NCBI RefSeq assembly: GCF_020906515.1
Contig: NC_085855.1
Coordinates: forward strand, 744,001 to 808,000
Direction of reading: 5' to 3'
From: Vanrija pseudolonga
Lineage: Eukaryota > Basidiomycota > Tremellomycetes > Trichosporonales > Trichosporonaceae
Length of the DNA stretch: 64,000 nucleotides
Shown piece by piece: positions 22,395 through 33,995 of the stretch (positions within the stretch are counted from its first letter, which is position 1; every line of letters starts with the position of its first letter). The notes below the pieces were generated by a model, which saw only the letters and a list, made by a program, of their open reading frames with translations, ran no database searches and was not told the origin of the DNA. The position numbers were made by a program, and so were the translations under genes.

Positions 22395-24026
22395 TTAGAG
22401 GAGGGCAGCGACGGCGACGACAAGGACGCCGGCGAAGCCAGCAGCGCCAGCAACGGCGACACGGCCGGCCGACGAGGGCTTGGCCGTGGTGCCAGACGAC
22501 TTGGCAGCGGCAGCAGCCGACGACGAGGCGGCAACGGCGGCAGGCGACGAGGCGTTGACGACCGAGTGGTTGGTGTAGGTGAAGTTGGGGTTGACCTTGA
22601 TGGGGTTGATGGTCTTGGAGGCAGTGAGGTTGACGGGGGCGGCAGGGGCAGTCTGGGTGAGGTCGGTGGCCGAGGCGTTGTAGAAGACCGAGCCGTTACC
22701 AGCACCAAAGGCGTTGACGTCGGGGGCGGGGACGGGGATCCACGCCTCGTCGTTGGCGACACCAGGGAAGATGCCCGTCAGGTTGAGCTGGGGGATCTCG
22801 GCGGCGGCAGGGACGTAGTTCTGGTAGCCAGTGATGTTGGTCTGGAACTGCCAGACGGCGGCGACCGTCTTGTTGGCGTCCTGACGGCCAAGCGAGGGGA
22901 GGTCCCAGTTGTTCTCGATCGACGAGAGGGTCGAGTAGTGGGTGTAGAAGGTCGAGTCGTTGGTGCCCTTGAGGTTGGCGGGGACGGCGCCACCGAGGAG
23001 GACGGTCCAGACAGTGTTCTGGATGGTGTACGACTCGGTCTCGTCAAAGGTGAGCTGGATGAGGGTGCGGTTGTCGTTGAAGCGCGGGTCGGCGAGGAGG
23101 GGGATGAGCCAGTACTGGAGCCAGCTGCTCATGAAGGTGATGTCCGTGTCGTGGCCGTCGTTGACGAGGTTGGGGGTCACAAAGACGTGCTGGGGGAGGG
23201 CGGTGGCGTTGACGTCGGCGGCAAAGTCGTTGAAGTTGCGGACGCGGAGCGCACGGTCGGGGATGCCAGCGACCGAGTTGGCAAGGATGTGGGGGTTGTG
23301 CTTGCGCTTGTAGTAGGTGTAGGGCGCGGTGGCGCTCGAGTTCAGGTAGTTCTTCTGGGGGTAGTCTGGGGGTGTGTAAGCGGGGGGTGTGCAACGCCAC
23401 ACTGTGGCGGACCGACTCACCACCAGCGAAGCCGTCGGTGGGGGAGTTCTCCTGGTACGAGGCCCACGAGATGTTCTTGGACTCGAGGAGGTCGACGGCG
23501 GTCGAGACGTTGTAAGGGAAGTAGTAGTTGTCGTCATCACTGCGGCGTCAGCGGGGCTTACACCACTAGTCGCGCAACCGCGCAGTACTCACGGCATGCC
23601 AAAGAAGTCACCGGCAACTGGAGTCGGGTTAGTTCAAGTCCGCCACATGACGCCACATTCCTCCTCCCGTCAACTCACTGGAAGCGATGTAGTTGGGCTC
23701 CGAGGGGTGGGTGACACCGTTGTAGTTGGTGAGGAGGATACCCTCGGAGGCGAGCTTCTGGAAGGTGGGGTCGGCGACGGCGGTCGCAAAGTCGGTGTTC
23801 TCGAGCCAGATGGTGATGAAGCGGTCGTAGGCTGGGCGTCAGCGCCGAGTACAGCAGGCAACTCACCCTTGCCGGGGACGACCTTCTGGATGGGCAGCGA
23901 GCCGTTCGTGTAGCCGGCGTAGGTGGGGCTCTGCTGGAGCGGGCCGGGGCCGGGGGCGACGAACTTCTGGACAGTGACGGCGCCGGCAAGGGCGGGGAGG
24001 AGGGCGAGCAGCGCAGCAGCGTGCAT
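22395..24026 (-). CDS. phosphoesterase-family acid phosphatase, GPI-anchored
   Basis: Exons from 24026 leftward give about 475 residues. The signal peptide is 'MHAAALLALLPALAGAVTVQ'. The N-terminal metal-binding region includes 'ITIWLENTDF' and 'GVTHPSEPNYIAS', then 'NSVAGIPDRALRVRNFNDFA', 'VFVTPNLVNDGHDTDITFMS' and 'LTFDETESYTIQN'. These are hallmarks of the phosphoesterase family (PF04185) that includes fungal secreted acid phosphatases. The ending is Ser/Ala-rich followed by 'GAAGFAGVLVVAVAALL', a GPI signal. The likely role is release of phosphate at the cell surface, so regulation by phosphate is expected from the family but not shown here. It diverges from the multicopper oxidase gene. 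Confidence 0.85.
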
Positions 24027-25260
24027 TGTGAGACGAGGATGAGCGATGGGGGGTCGGTCGGTGGAGGCGAGGTGAGATGTGTCGTGCTCGCTCAGCCTTA
24101 AAAGGTTTCCATTATGCCGCGGCCAGCCCCAGTCGGATTCTGAGACAAATGTTCTGCCCTGCCTGCCGGGCCTGGGCGACTCGCGTCGCTCGCTCGCTCT
24201 CTCGTTCGGGTGCTGCTCGTCCGCGTGCTGCTCGCTCGCTCGCCTGCCTCGCCCGCCCGCGTCGACGTCCGCACCCGCGCGTGCTGGTGGGTGTGAATCC
24301 GCCCGGACGGGATTGGTGCGCAGCGCTGTCGCAATGTCGCGACGAGTCTGGCGTCTTGGGCTCTCTACCTCCTCGCTTGTGCTCTGCGTTCTCTGCCTGC
24401 TTTGCCTCGCGTGAGTCAAGAACGTGGGTTAGCTGTAAATGGTGTGAGTCGGGACAAATGCCGCTGGATGTGAGGACGAGGTGGACAAAGGCAGGCACGA
24501 TGAGCGCCTGCTGCTGCTGCCGCATGCCTCCCTGCGGCTCTCTGCCTGAACAGGGCAACTTAGACTTAAACCTGCAACGACCTAGTTTCTATAAATACGT
24601 CAGCCACTTGGCTCATCTCGCTGCCACATCCCACGTGCAGTCTAATATCTAACAATCCATTGGACAATGCAGGCTAATCACTGGTGCCAGAGATAGACTC
24701 ACAACGGCGACAGTGACGGCGCCGCGCCGCACCGCGCCGCGCCCACCCCCACCGCAGCGCAGCTCAGCTCAGCTCGCCCGACCTCGCTCGTCCTGCATCG
24801 CGCATCTCTCGGTTCCTGCCTTTAGCTCGTATTCCGCGCGGTGCTCACCTCGAGAGGCCTCAACGCACGTTCGAAACGTTGTTCCGCCTGTTCCTGGTAA
24901 TGTGCGTGCGCAGCGATGACAGGTAAGTAGCTCATTACCTCGCCGTCCCCGCCGCTTGCACGACCCGCACGACACCCGCACGACACCCGCACGACCATCG
25001 GCATCTGTGCTATCGGCCCCGGTCTCGCCCCGGTCGTTGCCCTCGGCAGTCGCATCCGCGCCGAGTTTTGTCCCAGTCGGCGACTACTGCCCAATGTCAT
25101 CGCGATACCTGCCGGCCGAAATCATCGAGACGATGGAGCCGACCAGCGCCATTTTGCGACTCTGGTGATCCAAGGTTGCGCCTATAATCCCCTCGTCGTC
25201 GGCGGCGTTCAGCTCGCCCAGCTCACCCAGCTCACACCCAGCTCGACGGCACGCAACACC
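24027..25260. promoter_or_regulatory. 1.2-kb divergent promoter region (phosphatase / multicopper oxidase)
   Basis: No gene was found. A clear CTATAAATA element lies at 24589-24597 near the middle, too far from either ATG (about 560 and 660 bp) to be a simple core promoter unless leaders are long or spliced. A short tandem repeat of a 10-bp unit (CCGCACGACA, about three copies) occurs at about 24966-24994. Confidence 0.45.
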
Positions 25261-27252
25261 ATGTCCGAGGCAAGAAGACAAGAAGAAAAGGTACCCATCG
25301 CCAACCCCGGTGCTGGGCCCAAGGGCGAGAAGAAGAGCAGCACCGGCAAGATTATCGCGGGTGTGCTCGCGGTCATCGTCGTTCTTGGCATCGCACTCGG
25401 TGTCGGCCTCGGCGTCGGCCTCAAGAAGCACCACCACAATGACGCGACCTCCTCCTCGCTCAAGCCGGGCAACACGTCCGACATCCACAATGTAGTTTCT
25501 CGCCCTGCGCTGCTGGGCGACCTCGACCGGTGGCAGGGCTCGAAACGCAACTTTGTCATCTCGTCGACGCCGACGACGCGGACGTTCAACTGGACAATCG
25601 ACCAGGCGCTCGCCGCGCCTGGCGCGATGCAGAAGCCCGTCATCACCATCAATGGCAACTCGCCCGGCCCGGTCCTCGAGGCCAACCTCGGCGACAGGGT
25701 CATCGTCAACGTCTACAACAACATGACCAACGAGACGTCTATCCACTGGCACGCTCTCAAGCAGAACGGCACAAACTACTACGACGGGACGTACAGCATT
25801 ACCCAGTGCGGTATCCCGCCCAAGGGCCACTTCACCTACAACTTTACCGTCCAGGACGTCGGCACGACATGGTACCACGCGCACAAGGCGGCGCAGTACA
25901 CCGACGGCCTGATCGGCCCGATCATCTTCCACTCGCCGAATGAAACCGCCATGACGGCGAACAAGTATGACGACGAGTACACTTTCATCCTGAACGACAT
26001 GTACAACACGGTGTCGACGGCCCTCGAGTGGCGCTTCACGGCCGTCGGCACGGGCATTGACGGCCAGCCAGGCGACGAGCCGTCCCCCGACGGCGGCATG
26101 ATCAACGGAGTGTCCCAGAGCCGCTGCGCGTACATCCCCCCGAGCAACCTGGTCATTGCCGAGCGTAGGCGCGACTTTGACGGCATGCAGAACAAGGTGT
26201 CGCAGCGCAAGCGCTCCGACACAACCGGCACGCTCTACCCCGAGACCAACTACTGTGGCAACCTCACAACCGACTACTACAACGTCACCCTCGTCGGCAA
26301 CAGCACGTACCGTATCCGCCTGATCAACGCTGGCACGTTCACGACGACCATCTTCTCGATCGACAACCACAACCTCACCGTCATCGAGGCGGACGGAGTC
26401 AGCATCGAGCCCTATGTCGCCCAGAGCGTCGAGCTGGCCGTCGCCCAGCGCTACTCTGTGCTCGTCAAGCTCGACCAGAAGCCTGGCGCGTACTGGATCC
26501 GCAACGTCCTCGGCACCGACCAGCTGCGGTACACCGGCCCCCTGTTCAACGAGTCGACGTTTGGTGTCCTGCGGTACGAGGGCACCGACACCGCTGCCAT
26601 CCCCGCCGACCTGCCCGCACCAGTGGTCGCCAACGGCACCCAGTTCGGCACGATGACCAAGTTTGTGCCGGCCGACAAGCTCGACGCGCCGCAGCCCACC
26701 AACCAGCAAAATGTCTACTTCAACATGCAATACACCGCCAACAACCAGCACTACATGTTCTTCAACTCGACTAGCTGGACCCCGCTGCCCCCAGGCCAGA
26801 TGGCCCTGAGCGCCATCAACACGACCACGGCGTCCAACACGTCGTTTATCGCCAACAACATTGGCGACCAGCTCAACTACATCAACCCCAGCTATGGCGT
26901 GTTCGACCTTGTTGTCAACTCGCAGGACGACGGAGACCACCCGTTCCACATGCACGGCCACACCTTCTTCGTCATGTCCCAGGGAGACGGCCACTTTTAC
27001 GGCGACTCGTCGAGCTTCAACACCACAAACCCCATGCGCCGTGACACGATCCTCATCCAGTCGTATGGCCACGTCGTCCTCCGCATCATCATGGACAACC
27101 CCGGCATCTGGGCCTTCCACTGCCACATCACATGGCACATGGAGATTGGCCTCCTCCTCACATTGACCAACTTGCCCGACAAGATTGCACAGTTCAGCCT
27201 CCCTGATGATCTGCTGGCAAACTGCAAGGTCAACGCCCAGAACGGATGGTAG
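25261..27252 (+). CDS. membrane-anchored multicopper oxidase (laccase/ferroxidase-like)
   Basis: This single-exon gene of 663 residues carries all four copper motifs: HWHAL from residue 162, HAH from 206 ('WYHAHKAAQ'), HPFHMHGH from 560, and HCHITWHMEIGL from 620 with the type-1 Cys and a Leu at the axial position. Instead of a cleavable signal peptide it has a charged N-terminus and one strong transmembrane segment at about residues 31-54 ('IIAGVLAVIVVLGIALGVGL'), so it should be a type II membrane protein with the oxidase domain outside or in a lumen. Many N-glycosylation sites support export. Ferroxidase versus phenoloxidase activity cannot be decided here. The MSEARR start at 25261 was chosen because it precedes the anchor; upstream codons in frame are unlikely. 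Confidence 0.88.
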   Translation: MSEARRQEEKVPIANPGAGPKGEKKSSTGKIIAGVLAVIVVLGIALGVGLGVGLKKHHHNDATSSSLKPGNTSDIHNVVSRPALLGDLDRWQGSKRNFVISSTPTTRTFNWTIDQALAAPGAMQKPVITINGNSPGPVLEANLGDRVIVNVYNNMTNETSIHWHALKQNGTNYYDGTYSITQCGIPPKGHFTYNFTVQDVGTTWYHAHKAAQYTDGLIGPIIFHSPNETAMTANKYDDEYTFILNDMYNTVSTALEWRFTAVGTGIDGQPGDEPSPDGGMINGVSQSRCAYIPPSNLVIAERRRDFDGMQNKVSQRKRSDTTGTLYPETNYCGNLTTDYYNVTLVGNSTYRIRLINAGTFTTTIFSIDNHNLTVIEADGVSIEPYVAQSVELAVAQRYSVLVKLDQKPGAYWIRNVLGTDQLRYTGPLFNESTFGVLRYEGTDTAAIPADLPAPVVANGTQFGTMTKFVPADKLDAPQPTNQQNVYFNMQYTANNQHYMFFNSTSWTPLPPGQMALSAINTTTASNTSFIANNIGDQLNYINPSYGVFDLVVNSQDDGDHPFHMHGHTFFVMSQGDGHFYGDSSSFNTTNPMRRDTILIQSYGHVVLRIIMDNPGIWAFHCHITWHMEIGLLLTLTNLPDKIAQFSLPDDLLANCKVNAQNGW

Positions 27253-27351
27253 AGTGTTTAGAGGGTTATAGATTGCATGTACTAGATTAGTGTGCCATGG
27301 GCGACAGGTGCTGCAATGCTGCTAATGATACATGTCTTTGCGTTGTACAAG

Positions 27352-30300
27352 TTACACGGGCAGCCCGAGGCTGCCGTCTTCCCTCATCAATTGTAGGAAC
27401 TGGGGTCAGCATGGTTCTTGGCAGCACAACTCACTGCACTCTGTAGACCAAAGTACTCGTCTACCGTCTCGACACCACGGGGGTATGCCAAGCGGCTGCT
27501 GTCCAACGGCATTGCCTGGGGGTTCCTCCTCGTTGCCGGCTTGTCGCCCACGGGGTTCTTCTTGCCCGCGACCAGCTTGAGACATTTGCTGCAGAGTCAG
27601 CCCCTGCCACGACACCATACGTACTCTTCAGTCAGGCCATACTCTGACAGCAGGAGGCTCTTTGTGAGCAGGGCGATGCCAACGACCGACGCCGCATTGG
27701 CTAGTCGTACGGCAGGGATCTGATCGGTCTGGGCGTGTCAGATCGCTTCGGCCTTCATACCCACCTCTGACACAATCGCAGCCTTGTCCACAATCGGCTC
27801 CGAGCCCATCGTCGCCATAATCTTGGCCTCCTCAATGCTGTTGGCCACGCCTAGCCCGTCGCGCACGACCTGACTCAGTTGCTGGACAACAACCATGACC
27901 TCTTCCTGCGCCTGGTACTCCAACACCGCCAGGTTCTCGGCGATGTAAAGCGCAAACTCTGGTTCGATCTGGGCCGCGTCAGCAAGGAAGAATGAAATCT
28001 ACCCACCGGAGAGTCGCCCATAAGCTCATAGTCGAAAGCCTTGGAGAGTTGCTGCAGGAAAGCAATCTTCCACGCGCGCTTCTCGCTCAGCAGCTCGTAC
28101 CAGCCGCCGAGGAGAGCCTCTCCATTGCGCTCTCCAAACACCTCGGACGTGAGTGTCTTCTGGTAGTTGAACGTTTCGCGCGCCAGGTGGAGGTAGTTGA
28201 CACTGAGCATGGACGCATGCTTGGTATGCAGCGACGCATGCAGCGTCAGAGCCCGCCTAGCAATACGTTGGCTGGGGCTCGTCTCCAACGAGACCAAGAT
28301 CGGCAAGAGCTGCAGCGTCAGCGGCCAATAGTGCACGGCAACTCACCATCCCTGGGTGGTAGAGACCCTGGTTGACAGTGAACGAAAACACCTCCATAGC
28401 GGCGGCCTGCAGTGCATTGTGCGTAGACATTGCGCTCTTAGTGATAAAGTCGATATTGGCCTGGACCAGAGCTGTCGACACACTCGATTGATGCAGGTCT
28501 GCGCCACTGCCAATGAGATCACTAACGCCTTTGCCTTTGTCCGTGGCTGCTGTGTCAGTCTTGTGTGCCTTGCGCTGGCCTCACCTTTGGCTGTCTTGGT
28601 AGGCTGCGACTGTGCCGCTTGGGACGCCAAGAAGTCATGGAGCAGTTGCAGGACTCGGGCCTGGTTGTCCATGTTTGGCGACTCGATGATGCTTCGCATC
28701 CAGTGTGTGGACTTCTCGTGGATGATAAGCCGCGGGTTGGATCGGTAGAGTGCACTGAGACAGAGCATTGGAGCGTGCTGGGAGGTGGAGACCATTGCAA
28801 ACTCGAGGAACGCATCGAATAGGTGCTCAGAGAGTGGTCTCTGCGAGATTCTGTCGACGATGTTGCGCACCTTGTCGTCTGTCTGCGCCACCGTCTCAAG
28901 CTTGCCGTACTCTGCGATGAGTGCGATGATGTAAAAGACCATTGCCACACCCTTGAACTGGGCTTGGTTCATTTGGGCAATGGCTCCGATCTGCTTGCGT
29001 GTGCGGCCTGGAAGTCAACTGGCGCTCACAAGGAGTCAAGCTCACCAATGCAGGAGAATAGCAGCTTCCCCAGGGTTTCATGGTCGCGCGTCAGGTTGTT
29101 GACAACCGAGCAGTAGCAACTGACCAGTGGCCTCAGCGAGTTCAAGCCTGAAGTAGGCTTCGTGATCATGCCGAACACCGTCTTGGAAAGATCCTGGGCA
29201 AAAGTTGTCGCCGCCTTCGGGAGGAAAGGAATCGACCTGGAGAAGATCTGAAGCAGCAGGTCGTTTGTCATCTGCTGGTTTTCATCGGTCGCCTGGCGCA
29301 GGAAGGTGAGCAGGATGGACGCCTTCTTGGTCTCAATAAGACCCGGGTTGTCGGAGCTGAGGAGCTCGATGGCTCGGATGTGACTCGGCACATCAAAGTC
29401 CGATTCCTCGGTTGCCTCCACGAGCCGGTTGATAAGTGCGTCGAGGGTCTGGGCAAAGTAGTCACTGTGTCCATTCTTCGTGCACTGCGCGGAAATCTGT
29501 CCAGTCAGCAGGTGCTCGACGCACATTTGACCTACAGCTTGAAGGGCCGACTCGAGCGACTCGTTGGATCGGAACTTGCCCAGGATATCCACGAGGAGGC
29601 CAGCAGTCTCCTCCGCAACAAACTTGACGTTGGGATAGATGATGTCTGATAACGACTTGACGGCAAGCTCCTGAACCCCCTCGTCTTCATCTTCGGCGCC
29701 AGCTCGAAGGAGTTGGTAGCAGATCTCGATGCGGGTGTCGTGGTCGTCTGTGGCTTCAAAGATGCCGCGTAACAACCTAATGACGCGCTTCCGCACACCA
29801 AGACCAGTGTCGGTGATGCGTTCGGCGATCAATGGGTAGTACTCGACGGCAAGGTTGGACCTCTGCACGACGTATTTACCGACCAGATCGACTGCCGCGT
29901 CACGGACCTGGGGAGACGAGTCGGACAGCCCCAACTCGAGAGCATGACGGACCGAGTCTTGGCTTAGCAGGTCTGGATCGGCGACCACCACACTGCCAAG
30001 GCCACGGATCGCCTTTGAGCGCAACCCAACCACTGTCGAATTCATGGCGATGGACAGGGCACGCAGGATGGGCTCGAAGGCTCCCTGCAATGGGCGAGAA
30101 CGAGAGATTGCCAGAGAAGCCTGTAGCGCCTCATCCGCCTGGTGGGGATCACTGGGTGTCAGCTCGCAGCCAATCCCTTGCCTCACCTGATCTCGAACAA
30201 CTGGTCCTCCGGGTTCCAGACCTTGCGGATAGCAAGACCAATCTCCCTGGAAATGATCTGGAGGTTGTCGCGGTTCACCGAAGCCTTCTGGGATCCCGAA

Positions 30301-33300
30301 GCCTCGCCGTCTTCGTCCTCGTCAACGACCTCCGTGACGACCCTTTCCAGCACAGAGATGACCTTGCGTTGAGCCGCGTCCAACTCTTGTGCCCACAACA
30401 TCTGCGACATCTCGCCAGAGGACTAGATGTTAGCGACGTCATCAACGAAGCAGTGACTTACAACGAACATGCTGTCCTCACGGGACGCGGTGGACAGGAA
30501 GCTCTGAATCGTGGTCTGGGCCTTGGCCAACGCCGCCATGCCTCCGACATTGGCGTCGGCAATGATCTCGTCGAGACTTGGGACCTTGTCCTTCGCCTCA
30601 ATTTGCTGGTGCAAGGCCCGTAGTCGTGCAGCAATGTCACCCAGGTAGTCCATCGCCACAGCACGAGCGGCAGCAGCCTCGTGTGTTGTCCGCTGGTTGT
30701 CGAGGGAGCCGATCTAACGTCAGTGAGTATCAGACGCTGCACCTACGAAAAGCTTGGACAGGATGTTGAGGAAGAGGGGGGCAGCTGGCCACTCTGGGCG
30801 GTAAACCACGGTGAGCAAGTCGGCGACGAAAGTGTCCAGAATCGCCTTGAAGTCGGTGTCACCCGACGACTTGCTGGCCTTTGAAGCTCCTGCTCTGCTG
30901 GGTGAGCAATTCACCATGATGGCCGGCTTACTTTTGAACCAAGTGCCCAGCTATTGTCTTGGTGGAACGCAACGCGGCGTCAAAGGCCTCGCCAAGGATT
31001 TGGATCTCGCCTTGCTGCGCCTTGTCTGGGTCAGGGATCTCGCTGCTCGCCTCTGCGGATCTGCGAAGCCGCCGGATACGCGAGCCGACGCCGTACGACG
31101 ACGCCTGGACCAACTGGAGCAACAGCGCACTGAGAGTGTGGATCGAGTTGCCGTTTGACAACTGGAAGTGAGGCTGAGCGGACCCCTGCTCCTGAACCTT
31201 GGACAAGGACTGGAGGATCATGTCAATGATCCACAGGCGCTGATCCTCGTAGTGGGCAAAGGCCTGTCATCGTCAGCAAAAGTGAAAGCATTGGTACTCA
31301 CGCCGCGGAGACATCCAAGCGACTCCATTCTCAGGCTCTTCATGACAGACCAGGCTGGTCCATGGCCACCTTCCTTCTTGCTGCGTCGTGTGGCCGGCTC
31401 ACGCACAAAGACGGGCCCGATTGCCATGTAAACGGTCGCGGTAAACAGCTCTTCTGACAGAGACATGTCTGGTCGGTCAAGCAGACCAGCAATGTGTGGA
31501 ACCGCGGCGCAAGTTGCCTGGGCGATCGACGAGATGTTGCCATTCTTGAACAATGGATCGGCTTTGCGTGACCTCCCGTTGGCAGCGGCCGCAGCCTCGG
31601 CATTGACGACCAGTGCGAGGCGGCTCGAGTTGACAGTGTCGCTCGCGAGACCTTCGACAACCTTGAAGATGACACTGTCCATCGAGTGACGTACCGTCGC
31701 CACGGATAGGGACAAGAGGTCCTCGGAAAAGAGCTATCGTCAGCACTGTACGTCACGCCGCGACTCACCTGCTTGGGTAGCCCGTCAGTGGCCATGGTGA
31801 CAAGACAGCAAAGCGCTGCCGACGCGGCAGTGGACATGGTGGCCAGGATGTGCTCGAGTTCAAGCATGTCGGCCTCGTCCACCTCCGGTGTTCCTTCGTC
31901 ACCGACAGCCGCAGCCTCGTCCGCGGACTTCTTTCCGCCCTTCTTCTTCTTTTGTGGTGACACCGATGTCCCTGTCGTATGGCGCCCCGATTCGGGGAAG
32001 GGGTTGGCGTACTCTGCTTCACGCATGATCTTCTCCATCATCTTGAGGATCCGTAGAATGCTGTCCGCGTCCCAGGGAATGCCGCCACTGTCGCTCTTCG
32101 TGCGCTGCCGCTTCTTCTTGTGCTGTAGCCGCGACACGTACCGCGCAACCTTATTCAAGGTGTCCACGGACAACAGGGCATGCGCCTCGTCGCTCGAGAC
32201 GCCAGAGAAGAAGCGAGAGTTGGAGACATCCTCTGGGGAAGGTTCTGCGGCGAAGGAATCCTGCTCCTCGAAGATGTCCTCGAGGAGGTTCTGTAGCTTT
32301 TGGTACGAGCCTGGGGTGTGAGCTTCTGTTTCGGGTTGATCGGCCACCACCACACTCACTGCGCTGATCCCTCTCTCCAGTACGGCCCCCTGTTGGGAGG
32401 TACTGGGCCTGATTCTCGACGGCGCCATGACTCATGTGGTAGTCACCGTCCATGTCCATCTTTCTGCCGTCACCCCAGTTGATCTCGTCATCGTCAGACT
32501 CGTGATTGTCTAATGCTGGCGTGGAGTGGAGCGACGATGTTGAGCGAGCGCGGTCAGACAATGTCCGGAGGGAAGGGTCATTGTCGACCAGGTCGGCGCG
32601 TTTTGTTGGGATCAGCACCACGACGCTCGATTGGCGCGACTTGGAAGGCGACTTGGACGGCGATGCTCGCAGATCTGTTGCCGACTTGTGCTTCTTGGAC
32701 GGCGAGGGACCCGTGAGGCTGAGGGGATCGGGCGACTCTTCCTCCTCCATCTTGAGACCGGTGCGCAAGTGCGTCGGGGTCACGTTGACCGAGCCCGGCT
32801 TGGAGTGTCCAGCCTGCGAGGGCGGCGCGGTATGTGGGCCAGTGTACGGCGACGGGCTGTCGAGCTGAAGGCCGATGCTCGTGCGGTCAATGAACTGCTC
32901 GAAGAAGTCCTGGTCTCCTCTGGCATAGGGGGCGGGCGACGACCCGGCAACAGAGCTGGGGGTTGGCGGCTGGACGGACGAGGAAGACGTTGGTGTTGAA
33001 GGGAAGAAGTCGTAGGCCATGGGTCGGTGGTTGACAAAGTCTGGTACTGGGACTGGGCCTGGGTTACTGTACCCGTTTGTCGCTGGAGGGAAGGTGGGAT
33101 GAGGAGGGAAGGCATGTTGCGGGGGCGGCTGTATTGTGTAGGATCTGTCGTCAGCAAAAGTGCTCACATCATTGGACTCACCGGTCGCCATAGCTGCTGC
33201 CTTGGATCATGGGCGCTATTCTGCGCAAGACGTCTTGGCGCATGAGCAAGTCCTCAGCTGTCTGGGGGTTGTCCAGGCGCTGGAAGCCTGCCTGGTACTG

Positions 33301-33565
33301 GGGGTACAAGCTCGCCGAGGAAGCTGGCGGCTGGTACGCGACGGTGTGGGGCGCAAAGTGGCCCGCGACTTGGGGGGGGAGATCAGCAATGTCGCGGCGT
33401 ACGGCTCTTACCTCTTGCCGTTGGCGTGTAGTTTACCAGCGGGTACACGCGCAGAATTGTCGACGGGTCATCGTAAGGCGACGGCACGTTGGCGGGGAGG
33501 GAAGACTGCTCGCTGGTGCTCGCCCATGGGTGGTGGCCGCCGTTTGGCGGGTGCTGGTGGTCCAT
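27352..33565 (-). CDS. SCC2: cohesin loader subunit Scc2/Mis4/NIPBL
   Basis: This is the largest gene in the window, with at least a dozen short introns and roughly 1,850 residues. It starts 'MDHQHPPNGGHHPWASTSEQ' with a Ser/Pro-rich disordered N-terminus, where the real Scc2 also binds Scc4. The middle and C-terminal parts are HEAT repeats. The block 'VRDAAVDLVGKYVVQRSNLA' followed by 'RITDTGLGVRKRVIRLLRGI' (about 29750-29920) is the signature of NIPBL/Scc2. The C-terminus ends 'FLQLMREDGSLGLPV' after a 35-nt intron. Scc2 with Scc4 loads cohesin onto chromosomes and also stimulates its ATPase. Exact exon borders in the 28-32 kb part are approximate, but one continuous gene is supported by matching frames and introns. 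Confidence 0.88.
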
Positions 33566-33995
33566 GGGCGTGGAGGAGGGGATGGGATGTAGGTAGAATG
33601 GTGAAGCTGGGCGTGGTGCGTGTCGAGGGCTGCAATGGTAGTGATGAAGGTAGTGGGTGGAGCTGGCTGGTGGAGTGTAATGCCCAGCAGTCGCACAGTG
33701 TGTGGCGTGAGATGAGTCGACTGTGTCACTCTCTCTCACTCCCTCTGAAATCGATTTGTGGTGGATGATCGGGACAGGCGCGTTGACGGAGTGAGTGAGT
33801 GTGTAGGTGGAGGGAACCAGGGAAACGCGTGCCGAGCAGGCCAAAATGAGGCAAGGCGCGAGGGCCGAGGCCACTCAACGGTCAGCGGGCACGGGGCACC
33901 ACGCGTCGTCCGTCAAATAATGACTGGACTCGGGACCTTGGTCGAAACGACGATAATGCAATGCATGTTGCTGCTGAGTCTAATGCACACTCCCT
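33566..33995. promoter_or_regulatory. 430-bp spacer, Scc2 promoter and eIF2B-epsilon 3' end
   Basis: Both neighbours are on the minus strand, so this holds the promoter of the Scc2 gene and the 3' end of the gene for eIF2B-epsilon. No other feature was seen. Confidence 0.4.

Noticed and set aside
23625-23645. B-box-like GGTTAGTTCAAGTCC
   Set aside because: Lies inside an intron of the phosphatase gene and no tRNA arms can be drawn.
22566-23714. Plus-strand open frame opposite the phosphatase
   Set aside because: Val/Gly/Asp-rich antisense of a GC-biased gene, no motif.
25084-27138. Long minus-strand open frame opposite the multicopper oxidase
   Set aside because: It mirrors the C-rich third codon positions of the real gene, has Val/Asp/Arg-heavy composition and no family pattern.
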